A stretch of DNA of 27,064 nt from a virus. The position numbers and the translations under genes were made by a program. The notes beneath the pieces were generated by a model. The model was not told where the DNA came from, did no database searches, and saw only the letters and a list, made by a program, of their open reading frames with translations. This document shows, one piece after another, positions 1-7,706 of the stretch. The stretch is taken from the IMG/VR virus record IMGVR_UViG_3300020395_000084, positions 1-27,064 of that record. One strand, 5' to 3'. Within the stretch, counting starts at the first letter, position 1. Each line of letters starts with the position of its first letter.

Positions 1-131
1 CAATCATAATACCACTTAGAGTATATGATAGAAAGCATCTGACAAGTTTCTAATGGCATCTTAACCACATGCTTGTCGGGTAGTTCAGTAGCAGCTTTAT
101 GTGGATCAGGGTTAGTTACAAAGATGTTCAT
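1..131 (-). CDS. Conserved phage protein, N-terminal part (possible Pyr_excise-like family)
   Basis: Only the first 43 codons are in the window; the gene runs off the left edge. It opens MNIFVTNPDP and continues with an A-A-x-E-L-P-D-K-H-V-V-K-M pattern followed by L-E-T-C-Q-M-L-S. From memory, this pattern matches a conserved phage family that is often annotated as pyrimidine-dimer DNA glycosylase-like or hypothetical. The start is chosen because its ATG overlaps the stop of the upstream 58-aa gene in an ATGA, indicating translational coupling. It is the third gene of the helicase operon. The reading frame is well supported by operon structure and composition. The enzymatic label is only a tentative family recollection, because no catalytic residue can be confirmed in this fragment. 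Confidence 0.6.
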   Translation of the reverse strand, partial: MNIFVTNPDPHKAATELPDKHVVKMPLETCQMLSIIYSKWYYD

Positions 132-304
132 GTGTTTAATACCCAGATTAATCTTACTATCATCATAGCAACAATGATATAATAAGTCCACATAACCCAC
201 ATACCACATTGATTGTAGGCACTTCCTCTTTTGAAATCAGTAACAGGTGGAATATTTCTTTTCCACACATCACTAGACATATACTCGTCTTCTTTAATGT
301 TCAT
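128..304 (-). CDS. Small single-span membrane protein, 58 aa
   Basis: This ORF encodes 58 residues: a polar N-terminal half (MNIKEDEYMSSDVWKRN) and a hydrophobic C-terminal helix, roughly residues 37-55, rich in W, Y, I, V and M and containing one Arg. It would make one membrane segment. The ATG at 304 overlaps the helicase stop in an ATGA, and its own stop overlaps the next gene's ATG in another ATGA, so it is coupled on both sides. An in-frame ATG at 280, preceded by a weak GAAGACGAG, could give a 50-aa form. I do not recognise a family. The double coupling and the sharp hydrophobic segment argue for a real gene, but its function is unknown. Confidence 0.6.
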   Translation of the reverse strand: MNIKEDEYMSSDVWKRNIPPVTDFKRGSAYNQCGMWVMWTYYIIVAMMIVRLIWVLNT

Positions 305-1476
305 CGTGTAATAACAGAAATAGCAGGTTCACCCCTGTTGAATACAGTATCAACAACTGCCTCAACTCTTCTGGCAGTAGAGATTCCTACATTATTATAC
401 ACAGGAACACATACTTTGCCATGAGTTTTCTTAGCATTACCTAAACGAATTACTCTACCAATAGTTTGAGAGATAGTAATGTAATCCATATTACGCATAA
501 ACAACGCTGCCTCCAATCCCTTTACATTAATACCTTCTGCTAGTATGCTGTGATGTAATACTACAAACTTCTTCTCATCATCTTTACCCCAAGCATTAAG
601 AGTATCAAAGAACTCATCTCTACCTACTTTCCTACCATTGATGATAGCACCTGTCCTTGATGTGATAGTCATCCAAGAATAACCACGCACATTCAACTCA
701 TAGCAGAAATCAGATTGAGATAGTAGACCAATAATCTGTTTGGTAGATTTAGCACAGATAAGAACCTTATCCACTTCTAATCTATCAATAGCACCAATCA
801 TTTGCTCTGATTCTACATCAGCATAGATCTCATCCTTTCTAAGTAAACGACTCTTATATACCTCAACTTTAGGTGGTAGGATGTATCCTTGATCCACTAA
901 CTTAGGTGCTGGTACATTAATCAAAACATCACCATACACCTCCCTATCATTCATTCCTGCCTTGAATTGAGTAATGCTATGCTTAGGAGTAGCAGTAAAG
1001 AAGAAGCACCTGTCAGCACCCACAGTTCCATAAAATTTAGTAGCAGGGAAGAAGTTCCTATTAACACTATTGTGTGCCTCATCAAAGTAAATTGTATCTA
1101 CAGAAATTAATGAGTTCTGTATTCTGTGTAGTGAGTGGTATGTTGTAAAAATAATCTTGTGGCAAAACTCACTACCTATCCACCAATCTTCAATCTGATC
1201 CTTTTTGGTGCTTGAAAAATGAGGTGTTTCACCACTATGAACATGCATCACATCAACATCATCAATCTCCTCTAAGAACTCAGAAGATAATTGCTCTGCC
1301 AATAGGATGCGTGGTGCTACTACAACGATAGTTGCAAACTCTTGTGTACGAAATACCCTTTTGGTATCATCAATCATACACATAGTCTTACCACCGCCTG
1401 TAGGCACTATGATTTGCCCCTTAGTATGGTTTGCCATAGCATCCAGAGCATCAGTTTGGTGTGGACGTAATGGCAT
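301..1476 (-). CDS. SF2 DNA helicase (DEAH box, type III restriction/UvsW-like)
   Basis: This is an ATP-dependent superfamily 2 helicase or translocase that probably remodels replication or recombination forks in the infected cell. Visible motifs, numbered from the ATG, are a Q-like element LRPHQ near residues 3-7, Walker A PTGGGKT at 25-31, motif Ia VVAPRILLAEQL at 52-63, DEAH at 132-135, motif III FTATP at 160-164, motif V (AEGINVKGLE) near 313-322 and motif VI QTIGRVIR at 337-344. At 391 aa it is shorter than T4 UvsW (about 500 aa) and shows no obvious N-terminal extension. A TTG one codon upstream is possible, but the ATG is preferred. It sits directly after the terminator and an extended -10 box, and it leads an ATGA-coupled operon. 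The helicase class is secure. Orthology to UvsW is not established. Confidence 0.9.
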   Translation of the reverse strand: MPLRPHQTDALDAMANHTKGQIIVPTGGGKTMCMIDDTKRVFRTQEFATIVVVAPRILLAEQLSSEFLEEIDDVDVMHVHSGETPHFSSTKKDQIEDWWIGSEFCHKIIFTTYHSLHRIQNSLISVDTIYFDEAHNSVNRNFFPATKFYGTVGADRCFFFTATPKHSITQFKAGMNDREVYGDVLINVPAPKLVDQGYILPPKVEVYKSRLLRKDEIYADVESEQMIGAIDRLEVDKVLICAKSTKQIIGLLSQSDFCYELNVRGYSWMTITSRTGAIINGRKVGRDEFFDTLNAWGKDDEKKFVVLHHSILAEGINVKGLEAALFMRNMDYITISQTIGRVIRLGNAKKTHGKVCVPVYNNVGISTARRVEAVVDTVFNRGEPAISVITR

Positions 1477-1497
1477 CAATGTTTCTCAGTTGAATAT

Positions 1498-1506
1498 ATT
1501 ATAGCA
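1498..1506 (-). promoter_or_regulatory. Extended -10 promoter for the helicase operon
   Basis: On the minus strand the sequence reads TGCTATAAT, a TGn extended -10 box. It lies about 22 nt before the helicase ATG and just after the U-tract of the upstream terminator. No convincing -35 element is present, because that position falls inside the terminator hairpin. The placement, a terminator followed at once by a start signal, makes a separate transcription start plausible. Confidence 0.5.
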
Positions 1507-1533
1507 TAAAAAAAGACCCCCGAAGGGGTCTTA
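1507..1533 (-). terminator. Rho-independent terminator with UUCG tetraloop
   Basis: On the minus strand an 8-bp perfect stem (AAGACCCC paired with GGGGTCTT) closes a TTCG loop and runs into seven Ts. The C(UUCG)G arrangement is an exceptionally stable RNA tetraloop. It starts 10 nt after the stop of the ParB-like gene and separates it from the helicase operon. Confidence 0.93.
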
Positions 1534-1543
1534 TGCCAGTTAG

Positions 1544-2536
1544 TTAACTGTCTTCATCATTATCAGTTTTCTTCTTATGGATCTCATCATCTTTCCAATC
1601 TTTGAATAGTGACGTTTTACCACTTGAGCCAATCGGACAACCTTCAGTATTACCATAATCAAAACTACTATTGTAATGCTCAATCATCCTTTCAAGCATT
1701 AGAACGTCTTGAAGTTGTCCAGCAGTCTTATACTTCCAGACTTTAGGTGTTTTTTTAGATAAAGTTGAAGATAAGTATTTTAGGAATCCTTCTCTTTTAC
1801 CACCATCACCAAGATAATTCTCAGCAAAATGATAAGCTGCTGCTACTGCAAGAATCATACTACCGTCCAATGGTTTTGACCAATGTTTTTTATCAATATG
1901 AAACTTGCAAAGATCTACTGCACGTTTAGTATATGAAACAGTATATTTGCCAAGAGAAGTCCTTAGTTGCTTAAATCCATGAACCTCCAGTTCATCTGAA
2001 GCACCGATTCCTTGTATATGTACTTGTAATGATTCAAGTTTATCTAACAAATTAGTTGCCCAAGTAAGTCCTTGAGAAATATCAACACGAAACTTCTCAA
2101 TAGCACCCATATTATTTCTTAAGTAGTTAAATCTACTGAAATACTCCGCTTCTGCTAATTGACACTGCTCAATAGTTAAATCGAGATCGTGGTTTTGAAT
2201 CTGACAAGGTAGTTCAAAATTCTCATGATCATCAACATATTTACCTGCTAAAACCGCAGTATGCTGTCCATCGACAATGAATAAATCACCATTTGGTCTT
2301 CGGAAAACCGAAAGAGGTTTTACCAATTTAGGTTCAAACTTTTCTGCTTTCTCAATGAAAGTTATATTAATTAGACGTTGATATTTGGCATCTACTTTAA
2401 GATCTTTTAGAGCAACCCATGTTACTGGTATAAAATCTTTTCTTGAAAACTTTTTTCTTATCCCTGTAAATATAAAACTAGAAATAAGCGTAAGCAGGTT
2501 TAACACCCCCTGCAAGGGTTTATTTAGTCGTGCCAT
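1544..2536 (-). CDS. ParB-like domain protein, 330 aa
   Basis: Residues about 38-110 resemble a ParB/sulfiredoxin-type nuclease-fold domain: a VTWVALKDLKVDAKYQR segment, then VDGQHT at 88-93, the usual position of the conserved D-G-x-x-R/H loop. The remaining ~220 residues are helical and not recognised. The reading frame stays open to a TTG at 2578. The ATG at 2536 is chosen because GGAGG sits 7 nt upstream of it, the best ribosome site in the window. Residues 10-27 are hydrophobic and may form a helix or membrane anchor. It has its own sigma-70 promoter and terminator, so it is a one-gene transcript. ParB-like phage proteins can be nucleases, NTP-binding switches or regulators; I cannot choose among these. 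Confidence 0.75.
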   Translation of the reverse strand: MARLNKPLQGVLNLLTLISSFIFTGIRKKFSRKDFIPVTWVALKDLKVDAKYQRLINITFIEKAEKFEPKLVKPLSVFRRPNGDLFIVDGQHTAVLAGKYVDDHENFELPCQIQNHDLDLTIEQCQLAEAEYFSRFNYLRNNMGAIEKFRVDISQGLTWATNLLDKLESLQVHIQGIGASDELEVHGFKQLRTSLGKYTVSYTKRAVDLCKFHIDKKHWSKPLDGSMILAVAAAYHFAENYLGDGGKREGFLKYLSSTLSKKTPKVWKYKTAGQLQDVLMLERMIEHYNSSFDYGNTEGCPIGSSGKTSLFKDWKDDEIHKKKTDNDEDS

Positions 2537-2543
2537 AAGGCAT

Positions 2544-2548
2544 CCTCC
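2544..2548 (-). promoter_or_regulatory. Strong Shine-Dalgarno GGAGG deciding the ParB-like start
   Basis: GGAGG lies 7 nt before the ATG at 2536. Most other genes here have weak or no Shine-Dalgarno match, so this site favours the 330-aa form over the 344-aa TTG-initiated form. Confidence 0.75.
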
Positions 2549-2608
2549 ATTTTGTTTATTTTCGACGTTGCCTTCCAATGTTTCAGGATCACAACGCTTA
2601 ACTTATAT

Positions 2609-2637
2609 AGTATAGCACAAATTTAAAGGGAGTGCAA
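2609..2637 (-). promoter_or_regulatory. Sigma-70 promoter for the ParB-like gene
   Basis: On the minus strand TTGCAC (2637-2632) and TATACT (2614-2609) are separated by exactly 17 nt, with TGC just before the -10 (extended -10). It lies between the stop of the methyltransferase subunit and the ParB-like start, and matches a host-recognised early promoter. Confidence 0.8.
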
Positions 2638-2640
2638 CCC

Positions 2641-3039
2641 CTAGAAAAATTGTTCTACTCCTATTGCTTCACCAAAACTATAGTCGTATTCTAAGGCATT
2701 TGCACAAACATAGTGCGGATGATGAACTGTCACACCTAAACGACCACAGAGTTCCTTGTGGTTATCCTCTAGTAATTCTACTGCATAAAGCATATGATTC
2801 AACACATGCTTCTCATTATGAAACAAACAGAGGCGTTCCTTTAGTCCAACCAAGAAATTGCCACAACCTGCTGAATTATCAATGAATTTGCTGCTAGGAT
2901 CTTTCAATAAAGAAACATCAATCTCATCTATCATCAATTCTACCAACTCAGAGGGTGTGAATACCTCTTGAGTTTCCTTTATCCTTTCATCAGATCTCTC
3001 AATATTAGATCCAGACTCAATATTATGCTTGTTCTTCAT
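2641..3039 (-). CDS. N6-adenine methyltransferase, SAM-binding half (motifs X-I-II-III)
   Basis: This 132-aa protein has the N-terminal hallmarks of Eco57I/HsdM-like N6-adenine methyltransferases: EVFTP at 25-29 (motif X), FIDNSAGCGNFL at 52-63 (motif I, the SAM-binding loop; usual form DPACGSGNFL), AVELLEDN around 86-93 (motif II acidic residue) and VCANALEYDY at 111-120 (motif III region). It stops where the catalytic NPPY motif would normally follow. That motif opens the upstream gene instead. The ATG overlaps the end of that gene by 17 nt in another frame, so the halves are co-translated and presumably assemble into one enzyme. Alone it could bind SAM but not methylate. Loss of function by degradation is possible, but both halves have clean ends and intact motifs. 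Confidence 0.8.
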   Translation of the reverse strand: MKNKHNIESGSNIERSDERIKETQEVFTPSELVELMIDEIDVSLLKDPSSKFIDNSAGCGNFLVGLKERLCLFHNEKHVLNHMLYAVELLEDNHKELCGRLGVTVHHPHYVCANALEYDYSFGEAIGVEQFF

Positions 3040-3601
3040 CTAAACATTTAATATAAGTGGTAATCAAATCATTCTTACCAAAATGGTATCGACCATTAGT
3101 AACTGTTGCTACTTCTCTAAACTTAGGAGCAAATCTAACTAGATTCTCCAAAACTTCTGGTGATCTTACACTTAAGAAGTGATGTCCCTTAGCATAATGT
3201 GTAAAATTCTCAGTCTTTACAATACCACTAGGACCACATCCATACTCACCAATAAAAACATCTGCCTCAAATCTATCTTTATAATCTAGAAATTCAAAAT
3301 CGGGATGCTCTCTGTGCATAGGAATCTCGTTCACCCCTTTTGCAAATCTCGATGTGTTTTTTACTTTCCAATACTGTTTTACTGCACTTATTCCACCAGG
3401 AAAAGTAGCACTATCTAGATCATCATCAACTTCACAATGTAGATATGATTTAATCTTATTCTGACAAGAAGGTTTCCTTATAGAAGTAGGTAATACAAAC
3501 CTAATATCATCTGTGATCTCAGATGTCTTATTTAAAAACTTTATAGCAAGATTTCCTCCTACACCATAAGGAGGATTTCCTATAGCAAGAGTAAATTTCA
3601 T
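3023..3601 (-). CDS. N6-adenine methyltransferase, catalytic/target-recognition half (motif IV NPPY)
   Basis: This 192-aa protein begins MKFTLAIGNPPYG, placing the catalytic NPPY (motif IV, which holds the target adenine) at residues 9-12. Motif I is nowhere in this polypeptide. Downstream FVLPTS (about residues 35-40) resembles the motif VI region of Eco57I-type enzymes. The rest, ending in NGRYHFGKND, would be the target-recognition part. It needs the partner encoded immediately downstream for SAM binding. The ATG overlaps the stop of the 2OG oxygenase gene (TAATG). The target sequence cannot be read from the protein. Role is inferred: protection of phage DNA or epigenetic marking. Confidence 0.8.
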   Translation of the reverse strand: MKFTLAIGNPPYGVGGNLAIKFLNKTSEITDDIRFVLPTSIRKPSCQNKIKSYLHCEVDDDLDSATFPGGISAVKQYWKVKNTSRFAKGVNEIPMHREHPDFEFLDYKDRFEADVFIGEYGCGPSGIVKTENFTHYAKGHHFLSVRSPEVLENLVRFAPKFREVATVTNGRYHFGKNDLITTYIKCLDEEQA

Positions 3602-4113
3602 TAAACAAAAAACAAACTTAGTGAAAATCTATACTTTGGTCCTTTTATTGATTGAGGTCTAATGGCATGAGGTATAGATCCATCAAATAAAATAATTCTA
3701 CCAGGTTTATAAATGCTAGTAAAAGAGATCTTATCAGTATCATAGGGGTCATAGAATAATGTTTCCCCATACCACCCATCTCTCCAATCAAGATTTATAT
3801 AATATAACAATACGTGTCTATCTGGATGGGTATGAATATAATGAACATCATTAGATCTAACTAAATTTAAAATTACCCTCTCTAAGGTGGTATTATTAAA
3901 CCATTCCGTATCATGTGTACATTGTTCAAAGTAGGGAAGTATACCACTAGATTTCAGAAAAGAAGGTTGTATATCACTATGAATATTCAAATCATATTTT
4001 TCTGGTTCATCTCTATCTACCCAACCCAATTTAAAATCTGTAGTTATACTCTTGTCCCATAGACCATCCATTATATTATAAGGGACTCTATTATCAAAAA
4101 TATTCAACAGCAT
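3601..4113 (-). CDS. 2OG-Fe(II) oxygenase, 170 aa
   Basis: The protein has the double-stranded beta-helix signature of Fe(II)/2-oxoglutarate dioxygenases. Candidate iron ligands are H96-x-D98 (in HTHPDRH) and H149 (in SIPHAIRP), and R162 in KYRF would bind 2-oxoglutarate. A GETLF strand (116-120) and KPGRIILF (136-143) complete the fold pattern. The substrate is unknown; protein prolyl, nucleic acid or small-molecule hydroxylation are all possible. It is the first gene after a consensus sigma-70 promoter and is coupled by a 1-nt TAATG overlap to the methyltransferase, so it belongs to the DNA-metabolism operon rather than the fibre block. Confidence 0.85.
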   Translation of the reverse strand: MLLNIFDNRVPYNIMDGLWDKSITTDFKLGWVDRDEPEKYDLNIHSDIQPSFLKSSGILPYFEQCTHDTEWFNNTTLERVILNLVRSNDVHYIHTHPDRHVLLYYINLDWRDGWYGETLFYDPYDTDKISFTSIYKPGRIILFDGSIPHAIRPQSIKGPKYRFSLSLFFV

Positions 4114-4125
4114 CTTTTAAATGTC

Positions 4126-4159
4126 ACACTAAGATTATAACAATAATCTCGAAGAGTGT
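4126..4159. repeat. Inverted repeat overlapping the early promoter
   Basis: An inner dyad pairs AGATTAT (4132-4138) with ATAATCT (4143-4149) around a 4-nt centre, and an outer pair is ACACT (4126-4130) with AGTGT (4155-4159). It covers the -10 box, the spacer and part of the -35. There is no U-tract after it on either strand, so an operator-like site or weak hairpin fits better than an intrinsic terminator. Confidence 0.5.
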
Positions 4160-4162
4160 CAA
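4134..4162 (-). promoter_or_regulatory. Perfect-consensus sigma-70 promoter
   Basis: On the minus strand TTGACA (4162-4157) and TATAAT (4139-4134) are spaced by exactly 17 nt, a perfect bacterial housekeeping promoter. It occupies the 50-nt gap between the fibre block and the oxygenase/methyltransferase operon, with its -10 about 20 nt before the oxygenase ATG. It would be read by host RNA polymerase early in infection. Confidence 0.92.
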
Positions 4163-4163
4163 G

Positions 4164-7100
4164 TTATAGTATCGTTAATGAATCAACGTCAGCAGCACCT
4201 TGATTAGATGCAGTTATAGTATATGTTGTAGTTTGCACTGGTTCCACAAGTTCACTTCCTGAAGCTTGACCAGAGAATGAGAATGTGGGATCTGATGGTG
4301 TAGCAACTCCTGTTAATACATCATAAGTTCCAGTCACAGTCCAACTAATTTCCAAACTTCCATATATGTTAGTACAAGGCACTTTAGGATTGTCTAATTC
4401 TGCCTTAGTATTAACATTATCAACAGTAATATCAAGAATTTCTACTGATTGATTTGTATCACCTCCATCACCATCCAATAATTCTAGTCTCTTAGAATTA
4501 TTTTTAAGTCTACTTGCATTTGGATTTCCAGATCCATTAGTTGGATTTAATTCATTCCATGTTATAGGATATGTTCCTTGAGCTAATGTAAAAGTTTGTT
4601 GCTTATGACCAATTATACGTTTAGTATCAGGAGTCGTTGTAATTAGAGTACGGGATTCAAAGGGATAAGTATTTCTATCGTCATCATAACTATAACCCCA
4701 ATCAAATAGATATTCATCTATCTTATCCTTCAATTCTTGTTCGGTCATATTATCTAAAGTAGGAGCATTACCATATCCAATAATAAAAGCAACACCACCT
4801 GGATTATAATTCCAATCAGTATCACAATTACCATTTTCACATTGTGAATGATCTATACTACCTTCAGGGAACTTAGAATTCTGTATCCTAACGTATATTT
4901 CTTGCCAATGTCCATTATAATCATCATCATCATCCCAACTATTAGACCAAACACTACTTGCAATATCTACACAAACATGATCAATAGCAGGATTACTATT
5001 AGGTGCAACACTTGCTATTTGAATATCTTCAAAATGAGGTATAGATCCATCTTCTGGAACTAGAAACCAATCTTGTGGTGCAAAATTCCATTTTCTAACA
5101 ATAACTTGAGCGAAATTATCAGCCTGAAGTAATATAAAAGTCGGATTACTGGTATTAACTATTCCACCAAAGAAACCTTCATATGTTGCATCTCCTGCTA
5201 ACGTATCTTTGGGATAATCATTATATCGATCATAACCATCATCACAATCATCATCGTTTGGATCACATAACTCATATTCCTCTGTGGGAAAAATAGCAAA
5301 TTTTTGCATGAATATTGACCATATTCCCAAATTACCTGTTGCTTGCCTTTTTGGATTATCATATGCTATTCCCCAATATGCCATTGGTAATCCATATTTC
5401 TTTCCAGCAACCTCAAATCCTCTTAATGCAATTCCATATGATTCTCTACCCCAAGCCTTATCATCATATTTGTGGATTAAACCAAATGTAACTTTCTCAT
5501 TTCCTGGTGCAGTAACTATTAAGTGTGAAGCTTCAGATGATCCAAATTGAGTTCCATTTCCACCATCACCAAATCTTACATAATGCTGACTCTTCTCCAT
5601 TGCTATATTAGGAGCACCTGGAACATCAGGAGGTGGAGATCCACCACCAACACAATCTCCAGTATATTTTCCTTTTAGAGTATTATCATTAATATATCCA
5701 CCCACTTCCCAATTCTTTGCTCCAGTATCAGGATTTAATCCACAAATAGCAGCACCACCTTTACCTGCATCGTTTAATGGTGCTTTATCATTTTCTCCTG
5801 TTGATCCACCATCAGAACCCCATGTTCCACCATCAGCACCATTACCACCTGGACTAGAACATTTACCATCTCTCTTATAAAATCCAGTTCCTGGAGCACA
5901 AACTGGACATAATTGAGGAGGGATAGTTCCTGGTGATCCAGATTGTCCATCTTGAGGACCACCACCAGGATATACAGCAAAACCCCAACCAGCACCATCT
6001 CCACCTTTTCCACCTATACCTTGTTGTGGTGGTAAAGAATCTGTCAATTTTTCACAAGTTCCAGTTTTGAAATTGCCAGTTGGGTTATCGTTCTCATCAT
6101 ATGGACATGAAGCCCCCTCTTCAGTATCAATTAATTCATCTCCAACATCACAAGTTGGATCAGCACCACAAGGTACTCCAGGACTAGCAGGGTATGTACG
6201 ACCACAAGTTCCTATCATATCATCCCATGAAGTACCCTCAAGGTCTCCCATTTCTCCTTGTTCTCCAGAACCTCCACCACCCCAGATTTTAGCAGTCTGT
6301 TGTATGAAAATATCTGTTTTAGATTCTCCAGTATGTTGTATCTTTAAAGCAGTTCCACCATCTTTACCTGGTATACTCTTCTTAGGAGCTCCATTTTCAT
6401 ATCCACCAGTATTATCATATCCACCTGTACCAGCAGATCCATAAATCGATGCAGTATTCTCAACATATATTCTTACATTATTTGCAGGTACTACATTATT
6501 ATTTGGTTCACTTGGTATTAACCTAGCACCAGGTATTTTATCGATACCATTACCCATATCAGACATTAACCCAAGAGTTCCACTATGAGAAGAATAACAT
6601 ACACCCTTAATGTAAATATGTTTCTGAATATTCTTTGGATGATTACCAGTTGTTGAATTAATACTATCTCTACCATTAATTCCCATATCACACCAGTCAA
6701 TACCTGCAGCACCACTAAATCTACCCATATCAAACTGACTTACAGTTCCAGTTTGATGAGCCCAATACCTCTTAACAGATCCTCTAAACTGAGAACATTT
6801 CCAATTAAATTCTGTTACTGAAGCTATATTCTCATTCTCAACACTATCAGGAACTATTGGATCTCTCTCAAGAACATTTGTAACTCTCTTTAGTTCTGAC
6901 GCTGATATAGGAACAGTATTATCTACTGGATATATTTCTTTAAAATATTGCCTCATCTTACTAAACTTAATTGGACCACTACCCAAGAAATATGGTCCTG
7001 CTCTCCTTACACATAATTTTCCATTAGACCAACTAGGATTTAATGAATAACAATGCTCTGATATAGGTCCACCATTTGACTCTTCTCCAGTATAAACTGG

Positions 7101-7706
7101 AGTACCACTCTGACTATTTCCAGTAACTATAAGTCTTCCACTCATAGCAGCATGATTACCACACTGATAATAATATGTTCCAGCACTACCAGCAGGAGCT
7201 GTCCAATAGACAATCCCGTCATCATCACCTTGATTTATTACACCTGCTATTTGATTACCAGTTCCAGATCCAGCTTGTATTTTAAGATATAATGGATGTC
7301 CAGCAGCATCAACTATAAAGTTAATCCTATCACCTTCTTTTATTGTTACATCTACATCAATACCACTTACAACACCATTTCTATCATCACCATCAAGAGT
7401 ATAATTATTATTATCTGAGGCAGTAAGATTTACAATATATCCAGGTGGGACAGGAGTTCCTACTACAGTAATAACTCCACCCATTGCAGCATGATTGCCA
7501 CACTTATAATAATATGTTCCAGCACTACCACCAGGTGGTGTCCAAGTCACAGTTCCATCTGTGGCTCCATTATTAGTTACACCAGAAACTAAATCTCCTG
7601 TTCCTGTTGTATTTGTAGTTTTAATATAAAATGGATGACCCGTTGCATCCACATGAAAATTTATTCTCTCACCTTCTTTAATTCTTACTTCTGGATTACT
7701 TGGCAT
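4164..7706 (-). CDS. Giant tail fibre/adhesin, C-terminal part: cupredoxin repeats, glycine-rich body, Ig-like end
   Basis: This 1180-aa virion protein is the downstream piece of a split adhesin. Residues 1-84 are most of a cupredoxin-like domain (H24, C69, H72, M75) and residues 89-196 are a complete second copy (H137, C182, H185, M188). The C-x2-H-x2-M cluster after a GTYYY strand resembles type-1 copper sites. A roughly 200-450 region is unrecognised. A glycine-rich region with Cys-rich segments spans about 450-700. The C-terminal ~90 residues look like an Ig/PKD-type beta-sandwich ending TTYTITASNQG. The ATG follows the previous stop by only 5 nt with AGGA close upstream, so reinitiation is possible. 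The missing N-terminus of cupredoxin copy 1 lies at the end of the upstream ORF. Confidence 0.8.
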   Translation of the reverse strand: MPSNPEVRIKEGERINFHVDATGHPFYIKTTNTTGTGDLVSGVTNNGATDGTVTWTPPGGSAGTYYYKCGNHAAMGGVITVVGTPVPPGYIVNLTASDNNNYTLDGDDRNGVVSGIDVDVTIKEGDRINFIVDAAGHPLYLKIQAGSGTGNQIAGVINQGDDDGIVYWTAPAGSAGTYYYQCGNHAAMSGRLIVTGNSQSGTPVYTGEESNGGPISEHCYSLNPSWSNGKLCVRRAGPYFLGSGPIKFSKMRQYFKEIYPVDNTVPISASELKRVTNVLERDPIVPDSVENENIASVTEFNWKCSQFRGSVKRYWAHQTGTVSQFDMGRFSGAAGIDWCDMGINGRDSINSTTGNHPKNIQKHIYIKGVCYSSHSGTLGLMSDMGNGIDKIPGARLIPSEPNNNVVPANNVRIYVENTASIYGSAGTGGYDNTGGYENGAPKKSIPGKDGGTALKIQHTGESKTDIFIQQTAKIWGGGGSGEQGEMGDLEGTSWDDMIGTCGRTYPASPGVPCGADPTCDVGDELIDTEEGASCPYDENDNPTGNFKTGTCEKLTDSLPPQQGIGGKGGDGAGWGFAVYPGGGPQDGQSGSPGTIPPQLCPVCAPGTGFYKRDGKCSSPGGNGADGGTWGSDGGSTGENDKAPLNDAGKGGAAICGLNPDTGAKNWEVGGYINDNTLKGKYTGDCVGGGSPPPDVPGAPNIAMEKSQHYVRFGDGGNGTQFGSSEASHLIVTAPGNEKVTFGLIHKYDDKAWGRESYGIALRGFEVAGKKYGLPMAYWGIAYDNPKRQATGNLGIWSIFMQKFAIFPTEEYELCDPNDDDCDDGYDRYNDYPKDTLAGDATYEGFFGGIVNTSNPTFILLQADNFAQVIVRKWNFAPQDWFLVPEDGSIPHFEDIQIASVAPNSNPAIDHVCVDIASSVWSNSWDDDDDYNGHWQEIYVRIQNSKFPEGSIDHSQCENGNCDTDWNYNPGGVAFIIGYGNAPTLDNMTEQELKDKIDEYLFDWGYSYDDDRNTYPFESRTLITTTPDTKRIIGHKQQTFTLAQGTYPITWNELNPTNGSGNPNASRLKNNSKRLELLDGDGGDTNQSVEILDITVDNVNTKAELDNPKVPCTNIYGSLEISWTVTGTYDVLTGVATPSDPTFSFSGQASGSELVEPVQTTTYTITASNQGAADVDSLTIL

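Noticed and set aside
209-424. Plus-strand 71-aa ORF over the helicase end and the 58-aa gene
   Set aside because: It is antisense to three coupled minus-strand genes and has no recognisable motif.
2536-2578. Longer TTG start for the ParB-like gene (344 aa)
   Set aside because: The ATG at 2536 has GGAGG at ideal spacing; the TTG has no comparable site and its extension reads through the Shine-Dalgarno region.
3023-3039. Programmed frameshift joining the two methyltransferase halves
   Set aside because: The 17-nt overlap has no slippery heptamer, a good ATG is present, and joining would still leave the motifs in permuted order; coupling explains it better.
4848-5063. Plus-strand Ile/Thr-rich ORFs inside the giant adhesins (several between 4848 and 15557)
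   Set aside because: They are antisense shadows of Asp/Asn/Ser-rich coding repeats; no start signals or domains.
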